A DNA stretch of 64,000 nt from Pelagimonas sp. (GTDB taxonomy: Bacteria > Pseudomonadota > Alphaproteobacteria > Rhodobacterales > Rhodobacteraceae). Under the pieces are notes generated by a model. It saw only the letters and a program-made list of their open reading frames with translations. It did not search any database and was not told where the DNA came from. The stretch covers positions 62,001 through 126,000 of the forward strand of contig JAOARX010000030.1 of the NCBI GenBank assembly GCA_025210345.1, written 5' to 3'. Positions 54,896 through 63,218 of this stretch are shown here, one piece after another (the stretch's first letter is position 1; each line of letters begins with the position of its first letter). A program made the position numbers and the translations under genes.

Positions 54896-55375
54896 ATGCG
54901 AAAGGCGATTTGGGGTGCAGTCCTGGGGATGATGATGGCCAGCTCGGCCGGGGCCGAGATCGGCGTCGCACGCGACCTGATGGAAGCGGGCAACTTCGAA
55001 GAGGCGCGCGAAGCGCTTTGGCCCGCGGCGAAATCCGGCAACGCCGATGCCGAAGAGCTGATCGGCGTTATGTATGCCATGGGGCTTGGGGTTGAACGCG
55101 ACGACCAGCGCGCGTTTGAATGGTATCTGCGCAGTTCGCTCAAGGGGCATCCGGGGGCGCAATCGGGGATTGGCTGGTACTATGAAATCGGACGCGGCCT
55201 GCCGGCCCCCGATTTGGTGCGCGCCTACATGTGGTACACGCTTTCCGCCATCGGAGGCGACCCGGATGCGGCGATCAGCCTTGAAGAGGTGGCCAAGAAA
55301 ATGACACAGGAAGAGATTGAAAAGGCGCATGTTCTAGTCGCTGACTATAAGGTCTGGATGTATCCGTTTCGGTGA
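54896..55375 (+). CDS. Secreted Sel1-repeat protein
   Basis: A 159-residue protein with signal peptide MRKAIWGAVLGMMMASSAGAE. Residues about 30-130 contain two to three Sel1-like (TPR-type) repeats, such as ADAEELIGVMYAMGLGVERD and GHPGAQSGIGWYYEIGRGLP. Such proteins bind other proteins in the periplasm. AGGGGAAC precedes the start at 54896. The start lies only 39 bp from that of the divergent peroxidase gene, so their promoters overlap. A terminator follows at 55421. Confidence 0.85.
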   Translation: MRKAIWGAVLGMMMASSAGAEIGVARDLMEAGNFEEAREALWPAAKSGNADAEELIGVMYAMGLGVERDDQRAFEWYLRSSLKGHPGAQSGIGWYYEIGRGLPAPDLVRAYMWYTLSAIGGDPDAAISLEEVAKKMTQEEIEKAHVLVADYKVWMYPFR

Positions 55376-55420
55376 CGGATGCGGGTGGGCTGATCACAAA
55401 TCGTATCTTTAGCATATAAT

Positions 55421-55455
55421 AAGGGCGGCGCGGGACAATCCCGAACCGCCCTTTT
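55421..55455. terminator. Terminator between Sel1 and TRAP genes
   Basis: AAGGGCGG / CCGCCCTT outer stem with an inner GCGGGA / TCCCG part and a T4 tail. It lies between the convergent Sel1 gene and the last gene of the sulfoquinovose operon and could serve both. Confidence 0.78.
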
Positions 55456-55483
55456 GTTGTGCTTTGGCGTTTCGAGAAAAGCC

Positions 55484-56542
55484 TTAGTTCAGATCCGCAT
55501 CGCGGGCGGCGTTCACATCGGCTTCGGCTGCGGCGACCGCATCGGTCAGAGCCGTAAAGATTTCGTCCCCCCGGGTGACATTGCCTTTGAACCAATCATA
55601 GACCGGTGCGGCCGCGGTCTTGAAGGCGGCTTTTTGCTCGGGTGTTGGTACATAAAGATCGCCCCCCCCGGCAACAAAATCCTCGTAGGCCTGGATAGAT
55701 TTGCGCTTGGGCGAGGCAAAGGTCGCCTGTTGCAGCGCGTAAAAGCCATCAACCACCACGCGGCGCATGTCTTCGGGCATCTCCATGAAGGTCTGGTTCG
55801 ACATCCACCACAGCGCCCCCATATAGGCGTGACCGTCCAGCGTGACATATTGCAGGCCCGCATCCGGGAACTTCATGCCCATGATGTCGGTGATGCCGTT
55901 TTTCGACCCTTCGACAACGCCGGTCTGAAAGCTGGTGAACAGCTCGGGCCATGGGATTGGCGTGGGTGAGCCCCCCAGCGCTTTGACCAGTTCCTGCGGC
56001 AGATCGGCGACCACGGTGCGGATCTTGAGGCCCTCCATATCGGTGGGTTCGGCGATGCGGCGCTTGGTGTTGGCAAAGTTGCGCCAGCCGCCGGTGTTGC
56101 CAATGGTCATCAGGCGGATGGCATCGCCGGAATCCTCCAGCGCCATGGCGCGCATCTTGCGGGTGAAGTCCCCAGACAGAACGTGTTCGGCGATGCGGTC
56201 GTCGGCCATCAGATAGGGCAGATCAAGCACCTGCACATAGGGGAACAGCCCCGATGCGCCACCCGACGTTGAAATATAGACGTCGATGGACCCATCCGCG
56301 ACACCCTGAAGGCATTCCGCACCGTTCGAACACAGCTGGGTGCCGATGAACAGCTCGACCTCGATCGCGCCGTTGGAGGCGGCCTCGACGTAGTTTTTGA
56401 ACACGACCAGACCGTCATAGTCTTCGTCGTTTTCGTTTGAATTCGCGGTTGCACGGATCTTGAAATCCGCAGCCTGTGCCGCCAATGCCGTGGTGGCCAG
56501 CATGGCCGACAAAGCGACGGTTTTCACCAGTTTATTGAGCAT
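55484..56542 (-). CDS. TRAP transporter substrate-binding protein (DctP family)
   Basis: A 352-residue periplasmic solute receptor with signal peptide MLNKLVKTVALSAMLATTALAAQA. IRTVVADLPQELVKALGGSPTPIPWPELFTSFQTGVVEG is the DctP signature: the Arg binds a substrate carboxylate in known members and could hold a sulfonate here, and the FQTGVVEG turn is conserved. A C-x4-C pair (LCSNGAEC) may form a disulfide. Last gene of the six-gene operon; 48 bp after dctM. Confidence 0.93.
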   Translation of the reverse strand: MLNKLVKTVALSAMLATTALAAQAADFKIRATANSNENDEDYDGLVVFKNYVEAASNGAIEVELFIGTQLCSNGAECLQGVADGSIDVYISTSGGASGLFPYVQVLDLPYLMADDRIAEHVLSGDFTRKMRAMALEDSGDAIRLMTIGNTGGWRNFANTKRRIAEPTDMEGLKIRTVVADLPQELVKALGGSPTPIPWPELFTSFQTGVVEGSKNGITDIMGMKFPDAGLQYVTLDGHAYMGALWWMSNQTFMEMPEDMRRVVVDGFYALQQATFASPKRKSIQAYEDFVAGGGDLYVPTPEQKAAFKTAAAPVYDWFKGNVTRGDEIFTALTDAVAAAEADVNAARDADLN

Positions 56543-56590
56543 TGCGTTTCCTCCCGGTTGCTCTTGTTCAGGTTTGGTAGTGCGTGTGTG

Positions 56591-58066
56591 TCAGTTCAAA
56601 AACCCCGTCAGTCTGGGCACGGTCAGCGAGACGGCGGGCACAAAGGTGATCAGGAAAATCACGGCGATCTCGACCGCGAGAAAGGGGATGATTGCGCGGG
56701 CGATGGTGATCACCCGTTCCTGGCTGACCGAGGCGGCGACGAACAGCACCAGCCCCATGGGCGGCGTGGCCAACCCCACGGTGAGGTTCACACACATGAT
56801 GATGGCGAAATGCACCGAATCCACACCCAGATCGGTAAAGACCGGCCCAAGGATCGGCCCAAGGATGATGATCGCGGGGCCCGCGTCCAGAAACATGCCA
56901 ACGATGAACAGCAGCAGGTTGATCAGGAACAGCAAGATCAGCGGGTTCTCCGACAATGCCAGAATAAAGGCGGCCAGTTGCTCGGGCGCGTGGCTGAGGC
57001 TGACGACCGTTTTGAACGACATCGCCGCGCCCACCAACAGCAAGACCACAGCCGACGTGATGCCCGCGCGGGTCAGGACCTCGGGCAGGTCGCGCAGCGT
57101 CATGGTGCGCAGGATGCCAAAAGCCACAAGCAGCGCATAGGCCACGGCGACGGCAGCGGCTTCGGTGGGGGTGAAGACCCCGGCCAGGATGCCGCCCAGG
57201 ATCAACACCGGGGTTTGCAGCGGCACCATCGCGCGTTTGCAGATAAGGCGGAACTCCGGGCTGACCGCACGGCGCAGGGCCAGCATCAGCAGATGCGCCA
57301 CCACCAGAGCCGCCAAAAGCCCCCCCCAATACGATAGCGGGGCGCCATCGCCCGACGGGATGACCTGCCAGATCACGATGCCGATGTTCAGCCGCACCAA
57401 CAGAAAGGACACGATGCGCTCGGCGCGCCCGATTTCCACGGTTTCAAAGGTCACGCGTTTGGCGGCAGGCAGGTCATAGCGGTCGGCCATCACCCGCACC
57501 ATCACCATCAGGCTGACCCCAACCAGCACCCCGGGAACGATGCCCGCAAGGAACAGCGCCGCAACGCTTTCGCCCATCACATAGGCGTAGATGATCATGA
57601 TCCCCGATGGCGGAATGATCGGCCCGATGACCGAGCTGGCGGCGGTGATCGCGGCGGCGAACTTGCGGGAATATCCCTCTTTCTCCATGGCGGGGATCAG
57701 CATGGACCCCAGCGCCGAGGTGTCGGCCACGGCCGAGCCGGACAGGCCCGCAAACAGGATCGACGACAGGATATTCACCTGCGCCAGCCCCCCACGCAGA
57801 TGCCCCATCAGCGCCTGCGAAAACTCAACCAGCCGCAGGGTGATGCCACCGCGATTCATCAGCTCTCCGGCCAGCATGAAAAAGGGAATGGCCATCAGCG
57901 GAAAGCTGTCCATCCCATTGTAAAGATTGCGATACAACAGGGTGATGTCACGTTCCTGGCCATTGAGCCACAACAGGGCACCCGGGGCCGCGAGCAGGCT
58001 GAAAAACACCGGCAGGCCGATCAACAGCAGTACGAGAAAGACAGGTAAGAACCAGATCAACATCAC
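56591..58066 (-). CDS. TRAP transporter large permease (DctM family)
   Basis: A 491-residue inner-membrane protein with about 12-13 hydrophobic segments. The DctM hallmarks PLMAIPFFMLAGELMNRGG and FAGLSGSAVADTSALGSMLIPAMEKEGY (the sodium-coupling scoop motif) are clear, as is IGPIIPPSGIMIIYA. There is an extra hydrophilic insert around 195-245 with segments of unknown role. Together with the small permease it drives sodium-dependent uptake. Overlaps dctQ by 4 nt. Confidence 0.95.
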   Translation of the reverse strand: MMLIWFLPVFLVLLLIGLPVFFSLLAAPGALLWLNGQERDITLLYRNLYNGMDSFPLMAIPFFMLAGELMNRGGITLRLVEFSQALMGHLRGGLAQVNILSSILFAGLSGSAVADTSALGSMLIPAMEKEGYSRKFAAAITAASSVIGPIIPPSGIMIIYAYVMGESVAALFLAGIVPGVLVGVSLMVMVRVMADRYDLPAAKRVTFETVEIGRAERIVSFLLVRLNIGIVIWQVIPSGDGAPLSYWGGLLAALVVAHLLMLALRRAVSPEFRLICKRAMVPLQTPVLILGGILAGVFTPTEAAAVAVAYALLVAFGILRTMTLRDLPEVLTRAGITSAVVLLLVGAAMSFKTVVSLSHAPEQLAAFILALSENPLILLFLINLLLFIVGMFLDAGPAIIILGPILGPVFTDLGVDSVHFAIIMCVNLTVGLATPPMGLVLFVAASVSQERVITIARAIIPFLAVEIAVIFLITFVPAVSLTVPRLTGFLN

Positions 58067-58650
58067 TCGGCCCCCCCTTGCAGGGTTTCGCGTTCCGGCA
58101 GGTCATCTCCTCGACCGAACAGGCGCACGATGCGTTCCAGGATCAGCTCGATATTGACAAGAACCAACAGCCCCACGCCGATCAGCAGCGACAGCATCAT
58201 CCAGCTGCGCGGCACGCGATACCAGCTGTCAAAGGGGATCGAAGTGGGAACGTAAAGCGACGCGGTTGCAAAGCGCCCCCCAAGGCCCGTGACCTCGGCA
58301 TAGCCGATCTGCAATCCCACAATCAGCACTGTCAGGCTGATCATCAACAAGGCCAGTTGCAGCAGATGGAATGCCGCGCCCTTGAACAGGTGATCCAGCA
58401 GATCAATGGCGACAAAGCCCCCCCGGCGCAGCGCGGTGGGCGCCATCAGACCCGCCATCCATAACATGCAGAACCGCGCGGCTTCGTCGGGCCAGGGCAG
58501 GGCGTTGCCCAGCACATAGCGGAAAAACACCTGGATCAGGATCGCCAGAACCATGATGCAGATCGCGACCACGCCCACCCCGCGCCCAAGCGCCAAGAGA
58601 CCACTGTTCAGCGGTCGCAACAGGTTCAATAGCACCAGGATTGGCTGCAT
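58063..58650 (-). CDS. TRAP transporter small permease (DctQ family)
   Basis: A 195-residue inner-membrane protein with four hydrophobic segments. QVFFRYVLGNALPWPDEAARFCMLWM is the DctQ motif (FRYxxxxxxxWxEExxR type). The start at 58650 follows GGGAGGG; the 16-codon longer form is rejected. It pairs with DctM in the membrane. 56 bp separate it from the flavin reductase gene upstream in the operon. Confidence 0.93.
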   Translation of the reverse strand: MQPILVLLNLLRPLNSGLLALGRGVGVVAICIMVLAILIQVFFRYVLGNALPWPDEAARFCMLWMAGLMAPTALRRGGFVAIDLLDHLFKGAAFHLLQLALLMISLTVLIVGLQIGYAEVTGLGGRFATASLYVPTSIPFDSWYRVPRSWMMLSLLIGVGLLVLVNIELILERIVRLFGRGDDLPERETLQGGAE

Positions 58651-58706
58651 TGCGTTTCCCTCCCGTCTGGTATGCCCCGGATCCTCCTTCCGGGACATGC
58701 GCGCCC

Positions 58707-59225
58707 CTAGGGCGTTGTAAACTGGCCCATTTTTCCGTCGAAAAAGGCCAGGGCCTGGCCGCCGTCACGCATCATTGCGCGGGTCACAAGGCCGACCACC
58801 AGCGCGTGATCACCCGCGTTGTGCACCGCATGCTGATCGCATTCGAACCGGGCAAGGCAGTCGTCCAGCAAGGGCACGCCCTGTAAGTTTGTGCCGCTGA
58901 CGTGATCGCGCACGGCGGCGGCGTCTTTGGACACGCCCCAGCACAGGTCGCTTTGACCGGCATGCAGGATGTGGATCGCGAAATGCGGCGCCTTGGCGAA
59001 AATCTGGAACCGACGCGAAGATTTGCCCGGCGCCCAAAGCACAAGCGGCGGGTCCAGCGAGACCGACGAAAAGCTGTTCGCCGTGATCGCCACCGGACCT
59101 TCGGGCGTTGCGGCCGTGACCACGGTGACACCGGTGGCGAAACGCCCAAAGGCATCGCGCAATTGGCGCGGATTGTCCGGGTCCGGCGTGAACTGGGTTG
59201 CTGGATCGTGAACCGGTGCCGACAT
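58707..59225 (-). CDS. smoA: Flavin reductase, candidate SmoA of sulfoquinovose monooxygenase pathway
   Basis: A 172-residue HpaC-type NAD(P)H:FMN reductase. RDAFGRFATGVTVVTA and ITANSFSSVSLDPPLVLW are the family signatures for FMN binding; LARFECDQHAVHNAGDHALVVGLV is the C-terminal block. It would hand FMNH2 to the SsuD-like monooxygenase two genes upstream. Its stop/start overlaps the aldo-keto reductase gene by 1 nt, which implies coupling. smoA is assigned by operon context with smoB and smoC; the family match alone would be generic. Confidence 0.8.
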   Translation of the reverse strand: MSAPVHDPATQFTPDPDNPRQLRDAFGRFATGVTVVTAATPEGPVAITANSFSSVSLDPPLVLWAPGKSSRRFQIFAKAPHFAIHILHAGQSDLCWGVSKDAAAVRDHVSGTNLQGVPLLDDCLARFECDQHAVHNAGDHALVVGLVTRAMMRDGGQALAFFDGKMGQFTTP

Positions 59226-60109
59226 TACGCGACCTCGCGGCCCAGTGCGGCCTCGTAGAGCCAGAACCAGGTTTCGCGATCCAGATCCACCTTAAGCGCA
59301 TCCGAAATGGTCTTGATCCGGGCCAGTGTGTTGGTGCCCAGCACGGGCAGGATGCGGGCGGGATGGCGCAGCAAAAAGGCCACCGCCACGGCGGCGCGAT
59401 CGACGTGCTGCGCGCGCGCCAGTTCGTCCATCCGGCGGGTCAGATCGCTGTTGCCGGTCATCAGGCTGCCGCCCCCCAGTGGCGACCATGCCATGAGGGG
59501 ATGATCCCCTTGCTGGTGAAATGCCAGATCGCCATTGGTAAAGGGGGCAACCTCGGCCAGAGAGATCTCGATCTGGTTTGTGGCCAGTTGGGTCTTCATG
59601 GCTGATTGCAGCAAAGACCAATCCCACGGACGAAAGTTAGAGACGCCCACCGCGCGCACCTTGCCCGATTGCACCAGATCATCCAGCGCGGCGCCGGTTT
59701 CATGGTGATCCATCAAGGGGTCGGGGCGGTGGATCAAGAGAAGATCGATGTGGTCGATCTTCATCAACCGCAAGGAATGATCGACCGAGGCCATGATATG
59801 CGCGCGCGAGGTGTCATAATGCTTGACCCTGGCGTCCGCATAGCGGCCCACCGGTGCGACGATATCACATTTGGTGACAATCTCGATCTGGTTGCGCAGC
59901 TCAGGTGTCAGCGCATTGCCAAGGATTTCCTCGGCTTCATAGCCGCCATAGATATCGGCCTGATCCATCGTGGTGATGCCCTGATCCAGGCAGGCGTGGA
60001 TCTTGGCGCGCACATGGTCGGGCGCGGTGTTTTCATCGTCTCCGATCCGCCACATGCCATAGACCAGCTGGCTAAAGGTCAGATCACTGTTCATGTTCAC
60101 GCGGTTCAT
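59225..60109 (-). CDS. smoB: Aldo-keto reductase, candidate SmoB (6-oxo-glucose reductase)
   Basis: A 294-residue aldo-keto reductase. The catalytic tetrad is visible: Asp in TTMDQADIYGGY, Tyr in the same block, Lys in IVTKCD and His in LLIHRPDP. PVLGTNTLARIK binds the cofactor 2'-phosphate region. In the known pathway SmoB reduces the 6-aldehyde of 6-oxo-glucose to glucose with NADPH. Context (monooxygenase before, flavin reductase after, both by 1-nt overlap) supports that role; substrate proof is lacking. Confidence 0.8.
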   Translation of the reverse strand: MNRVNMNSDLTFSQLVYGMWRIGDDENTAPDHVRAKIHACLDQGITTMDQADIYGGYEAEEILGNALTPELRNQIEIVTKCDIVAPVGRYADARVKHYDTSRAHIMASVDHSLRLMKIDHIDLLLIHRPDPLMDHHETGAALDDLVQSGKVRAVGVSNFRPWDWSLLQSAMKTQLATNQIEISLAEVAPFTNGDLAFHQQGDHPLMAWSPLGGGSLMTGNSDLTRRMDELARAQHVDRAAVAVAFLLRHPARILPVLGTNTLARIKTISDALKVDLDRETWFWLYEAALGREVA

Positions 60110-61263
60110 CAGCGGCGCTCTCCGATTCCGAGGGGTGTTGCAGGTGTTGATGTGGGTGCGCGTCCATAAGCCTCTGGCAGGGAACAGGTTTTTAGCTGGG
60201 GCAGGACGCGTTGTCCGAAATGCCGGGCTTCATCAAGATGAGGATAGCCCGAAAGCACAAAGGCGCGCATCCCCATTTTCTTATAGTCTTCCAGCTTGGT
60301 CAGCACCTGATCGGTTGATCCCACCAGTGCCGCGCCACAGCCAGATCGTGCCCGGCCCACACCTGTCCAGAGATTGGGTTCAACATAGCCGTATTTGTCG
60401 GCCAGTTCACGTGCGCGGGCCTGATGCGAGACACCAAGCGACCCGGAATCCAGCGCCCGTTCGCGGATCAGCTGGCCGTATTCATCGTCCAGTTTCGAGG
60501 CGATGTAATCTGCATATTCGCGGGCCTCGGTTTCTGTGTCGCGGACGATCACATGCACGCGCAGACCATAGTCCAGCGTCCGTCCATGGCGCTCTGCGAC
60601 GGCGTTCACCGCTTTCATGCGGGCGGCCAGTTGGTCTTTGGGTTCGGGCCACATCAGGTAGACGTCGCAATGCTGGCCACATAGTTCCAAGGCCGCGGGC
60701 GAATAGCCGCCAAAATACAGCAACGGACCCCCGCTCTGATACGGGCGCGCGGGGTCAGTGGTCAGCCCCTGAAACTCATAGACCTGACCCTTGTGATTGA
60801 TTTCATCCTGCGTCCAGGCCTGTTTGAGGATCTCAACCACCTCGCGAGAGCGCTGATAGCGAAAGCCACTGTCGGCAGTTTCGCCGGGGAAATCGCTTGA
60901 GATGATGTTGACGGTCAGGCGGCCCTCGAGCATGTGATCCAGCGTCGCCAGGGTGCGCGCCAGCATGATGGGCTGCATCTCGCCACACCGCACCGCCGCC
61001 AGCATGTTGATCTTATTGGTGATCGGCGCACAGCCCGCCACGAATGACAGCGTGTCCTGACCAACCTGATACGACGAGGGGCACAGAATGTTGCGAAATC
61101 CCTGTGCCTCGGCCTCTTGCACAATCGACGAACAATGCGCCCAGCTTGAGCGCAGCGCGCCGTCGGGAACGCCAAGGAACTGGTAGTCATCCGAGCAAAG
61201 GGCGGCAAACCAGGAAACCTCGGCTGCGTCCAGATCGGCAGATGTCACGGGGACCACGCTCAT
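60109..61263 (-). CDS. smoC: SsuD-like FMNH2-dependent monooxygenase, candidate SmoC
   Basis: A 384-residue luciferase-like (LLM) alkanesulfonate monooxygenase. GRLTVNIISSDFPGETADSGFRYQRSREVVEIL is an SsuD-type core; GPLLYFGGYSPAALELCGQHCDVYLMWPEP binds FMN. SsuD and SmoC cleave C-S bonds of sulfonates with FMNH2 and O2, giving aldehyde plus sulfite; SmoC uses sulfoquinovose. It is the first gene of the operon with smoB, smoA and TRAP genes. Start 61263 follows GGGAGGA. C-terminal 30 residues are Pro/Ser/Thr-rich and extra. Confidence 0.84.
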   Translation of the reverse strand: MSVVPVTSADLDAAEVSWFAALCSDDYQFLGVPDGALRSSWAHCSSIVQEAEAQGFRNILCPSSYQVGQDTLSFVAGCAPITNKINMLAAVRCGEMQPIMLARTLATLDHMLEGRLTVNIISSDFPGETADSGFRYQRSREVVEILKQAWTQDEINHKGQVYEFQGLTTDPARPYQSGGPLLYFGGYSPAALELCGQHCDVYLMWPEPKDQLAARMKAVNAVAERHGRTLDYGLRVHVIVRDTETEAREYADYIASKLDDEYGQLIRERALDSGSLGVSHQARARELADKYGYVEPNLWTGVGRARSGCGAALVGSTDQVLTKLEDYKKMGMRAFVLSGYPHLDEARHFGQRVLPQLKTCSLPEAYGRAPTSTPATPLGIGERR

Positions 61264-61374
61264 CGATTCCTCCCAAAATTCGATTGCAATTTCCTCTTGC
61301 TTAGACCGCGCTTTAATGTAGATCAATGGTGCATCAATTATTTTGTTACCGCGAACATCGCCGGGAAGCCAAGA
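61264..61374. promoter_or_regulatory. Divergent promoter region of smoC and gntR
   Basis: 111 bp, AT-richer than the flanks. ATCAAT occurs twice as a direct repeat (61322-61327 and 61333-61338), spaced 11 bp centre to centre, one helical turn. This is a candidate GntR operator controlling both directions. Ribosome sites for both genes lie at its edges. Confidence 0.4.
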
Positions 61375-62097
61375 ATGACGACCAAGTTGACACGCCAGGA
61401 TCTGAACAGCACCGCGCTGCCGCTGTATCTTCAGATCAGCGAAAGCCTGATCCGCGAAGTGGCCGCGGGCCGTTTGGTCGATGGCGAACGCCTTCCGCCT
61501 GAGCGGCAGTTGGCGCAGGCCTATGGCACCACCGTGCGCACCCTGCGCAAGTCACTGGCGGAAATGGAAAAACAGGGGATGCTTGAGCGTGTTCAGGGAT
61601 CGGGAAACTATGTCCGCACCACCGAGCGCGCGCAAAGTATCTATTCCATGTTTCGTCTTGAATTGCCGCAGGGTGGGGGGCTGCCACGGGCGGATATTCT
61701 GGATGTGAGCTATATGGACAAGCCTGCGGATCTGCCAGCATTCGGCGCGTCGGCGCAGGGGTCGCGCATTCGACGGCTGCGGTATCTGGACGACGTGCAA
61801 ATCGCCGTTGAAGAGATCTGGCTTGATGGCGCGGCGGGGCGCGTGGTGCCTGAAAAGCTCTCGGATTCGCTGTATCGCTATTACGGTCAGCAGCTGGGCT
61901 TTTGGATTTCGCGCGCCGAAGACCGCGTGTCGATCGGGCAGGTGCCCGACTGGTCGCCCGCGCAGTTTTCCAAAGCACCCGGAACGGTGATCGGGTTCAT
62001 CGAGCGCCGCAGCTGGGCGCAGCACCCCAAGGCCGTCGAATATTCGCGCACCTGGTTTGATACGGACAAGGCCCTGTACGTGCAGCGGCTGACCTAG
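61375..62097 (+). CDS. GntR/HutC-family transcriptional regulator
   Basis: A 240-residue regulator. Residues about 15-78 form the GntR winged helix (PLYLQISESLIREVAAGRLVDGERLPPERQLAQAYG, then TVRTLRKSLAEMEKQGMLERVQGSGNYV). A UTRA effector domain follows (about 95-235). It is divergent from smoC and 8 bp upstream of the Gfo/Idh gene, so it very likely controls the cluster, with a sugar-sulfonate effector. The start at 61375 is chosen over 61297. Confidence 0.9.
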   Translation: MTTKLTRQDLNSTALPLYLQISESLIREVAAGRLVDGERLPPERQLAQAYGTTVRTLRKSLAEMEKQGMLERVQGSGNYVRTTERAQSIYSMFRLELPQGGGLPRADILDVSYMDKPADLPAFGASAQGSRIRRLRYLDDVQIAVEEIWLDGAAGRVVPEKLSDSLYRYYGQQLGFWISRAEDRVSIGQVPDWSPAQFSKAPGTVIGFIERRSWAQHPKAVEYSRTWFDTDKALYVQRLT

Positions 62098-62105
62098 GAG
62101 AAAAC

Positions 62106-63218
62106 ATGTCTACACCCACGCGTTATGGCATCATCGGCTGCGGCATGATGGGCCAGGAACACCTGCACAACATTGCGCTGTTGCCCGACACCGAGGTGCG
62201 CGCCATCCATGAACCCGATGCAGCCATGCGCGCGGCCAGCGCAGCAATCGCCCCGGGCGCACAGTTTGAAGACAGTGTCGCGGCGCTTGTCGGGCGCGAT
62301 GATCTGGACTGCCTGCTGATCGCCAGCCCGAATTTTCGCCATGTGGAACAGCTTGAGGCCCTGTCTCAGGGGCGCGCCCTGCCGGTTTTGGTGGAAAAGC
62401 CGCTGTTCACCGATCCCGCTGATCTGGCGCGGATCAATGCCTTTGCCGCGTCGTATCCCGCGCCAGTCTGGGTGGCGATGGAGTACCGCTATATGCCACC
62501 CATCGCCGCCTTTTTGCACGAGGTCCATCAGGCAACGGGCGGGATCAAGATGCTGACCCTGCGCGAACACCGCTTTCCGTTCCTTGAAAAGGTTGGGGAT
62601 TGGAACCGGTTCAATGCGCAATCCGGCGGCACCTTTGTCGAGAAATGCTGTCACTTCTTTGATCTGATGCGCCTGGCTTTGGGGGCGGAACCGGTTCGGG
62701 TGATGGCTTCGGGTGGGCAGGATGTGAACCATCTGGACGAAAACTATGACGGCCACACCCCGGATATTCTGGACAATGGCTATGTGATTGTCGATTTCGA
62801 CAATGGCGCGCGGGCGATGCTTGAGCTGTGCATGTTCAGCGAAGGGGCACAATACCAAGAGGTCGTGACCGCCGTGGGGCCAAAGGGGCGGATCGAGGCC
62901 TTTGTGCCCGGGCCGGGCCGGTTCTGGCCCGCGCATCTGGGTGCCGCTCCGGTGCCGAAACTGGTGGTTTCACCACGCGATCCCAAGGGGCCGATCGTGC
63001 GGGATATTCCGGTCGATCCCGCGCTATTGGCAGCGGGGGATCACAATGGATCGACCTTTTACCAGCATCAAAGATTCCTGGAAGTGGTCCGCGGACAGCG
63101 CAGCCAGCCTGACGTTACCCTGGACGACGGCAAACAAGCGGTTTTGATTGGAATGGCGGCGCAGAGATCCATCGCCGAGTGCCGCGTGGTGGATCTGTCT
63201 GAACTTTCCCAAGCCTAG
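62106..63218 (+). CDS. Gfo/Idh/MocA-family protein, candidate NAD-dependent sulfoquinovosidase
   Basis: A 370-residue protein. Rossmann motif YGIIGCGMMGQEH (NAD), VEKPL with the conserved Lys of the family, AMEYRYMPP and GGTFVEKCCHFFDLMRLALG, the last replacing the usual GGGxxxDxGxHxxDxxxW with Glu-Lys-Cys-Cys-His. An NAD-dependent sulfoquinovosidase family of this fold (SqgA, GH188) is reported from sulfoquinovose clusters without a classical GH31 enzyme, including in Roseobacters. No GH31 gene is here. The alternative is an ordinary sugar dehydrogenase. AGGAGAAAAC precedes the start. Confidence 0.72.
   Translation: MSTPTRYGIIGCGMMGQEHLHNIALLPDTEVRAIHEPDAAMRAASAAIAPGAQFEDSVAALVGRDDLDCLLIASPNFRHVEQLEALSQGRALPVLVEKPLFTDPADLARINAFAASYPAPVWVAMEYRYMPPIAAFLHEVHQATGGIKMLTLREHRFPFLEKVGDWNRFNAQSGGTFVEKCCHFFDLMRLALGAEPVRVMASGGQDVNHLDENYDGHTPDILDNGYVIVDFDNGARAMLELCMFSEGAQYQEVVTAVGPKGRIEAFVPGPGRFWPAHLGAAPVPKLVVSPRDPKGPIVRDIPVDPALLAAGDHNGSTFYQHQRFLEVVRGQRSQPDVTLDDGKQAVLIGMAAQRSIAECRVVDLSELSQA

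Noticed and set aside
54857-55330. Longer N-terminus for the cytochrome c peroxidase
   Set aside because: The extension is antisense to the Sel1 gene, lacks any family pattern and would remove the export signal from the N-terminus.
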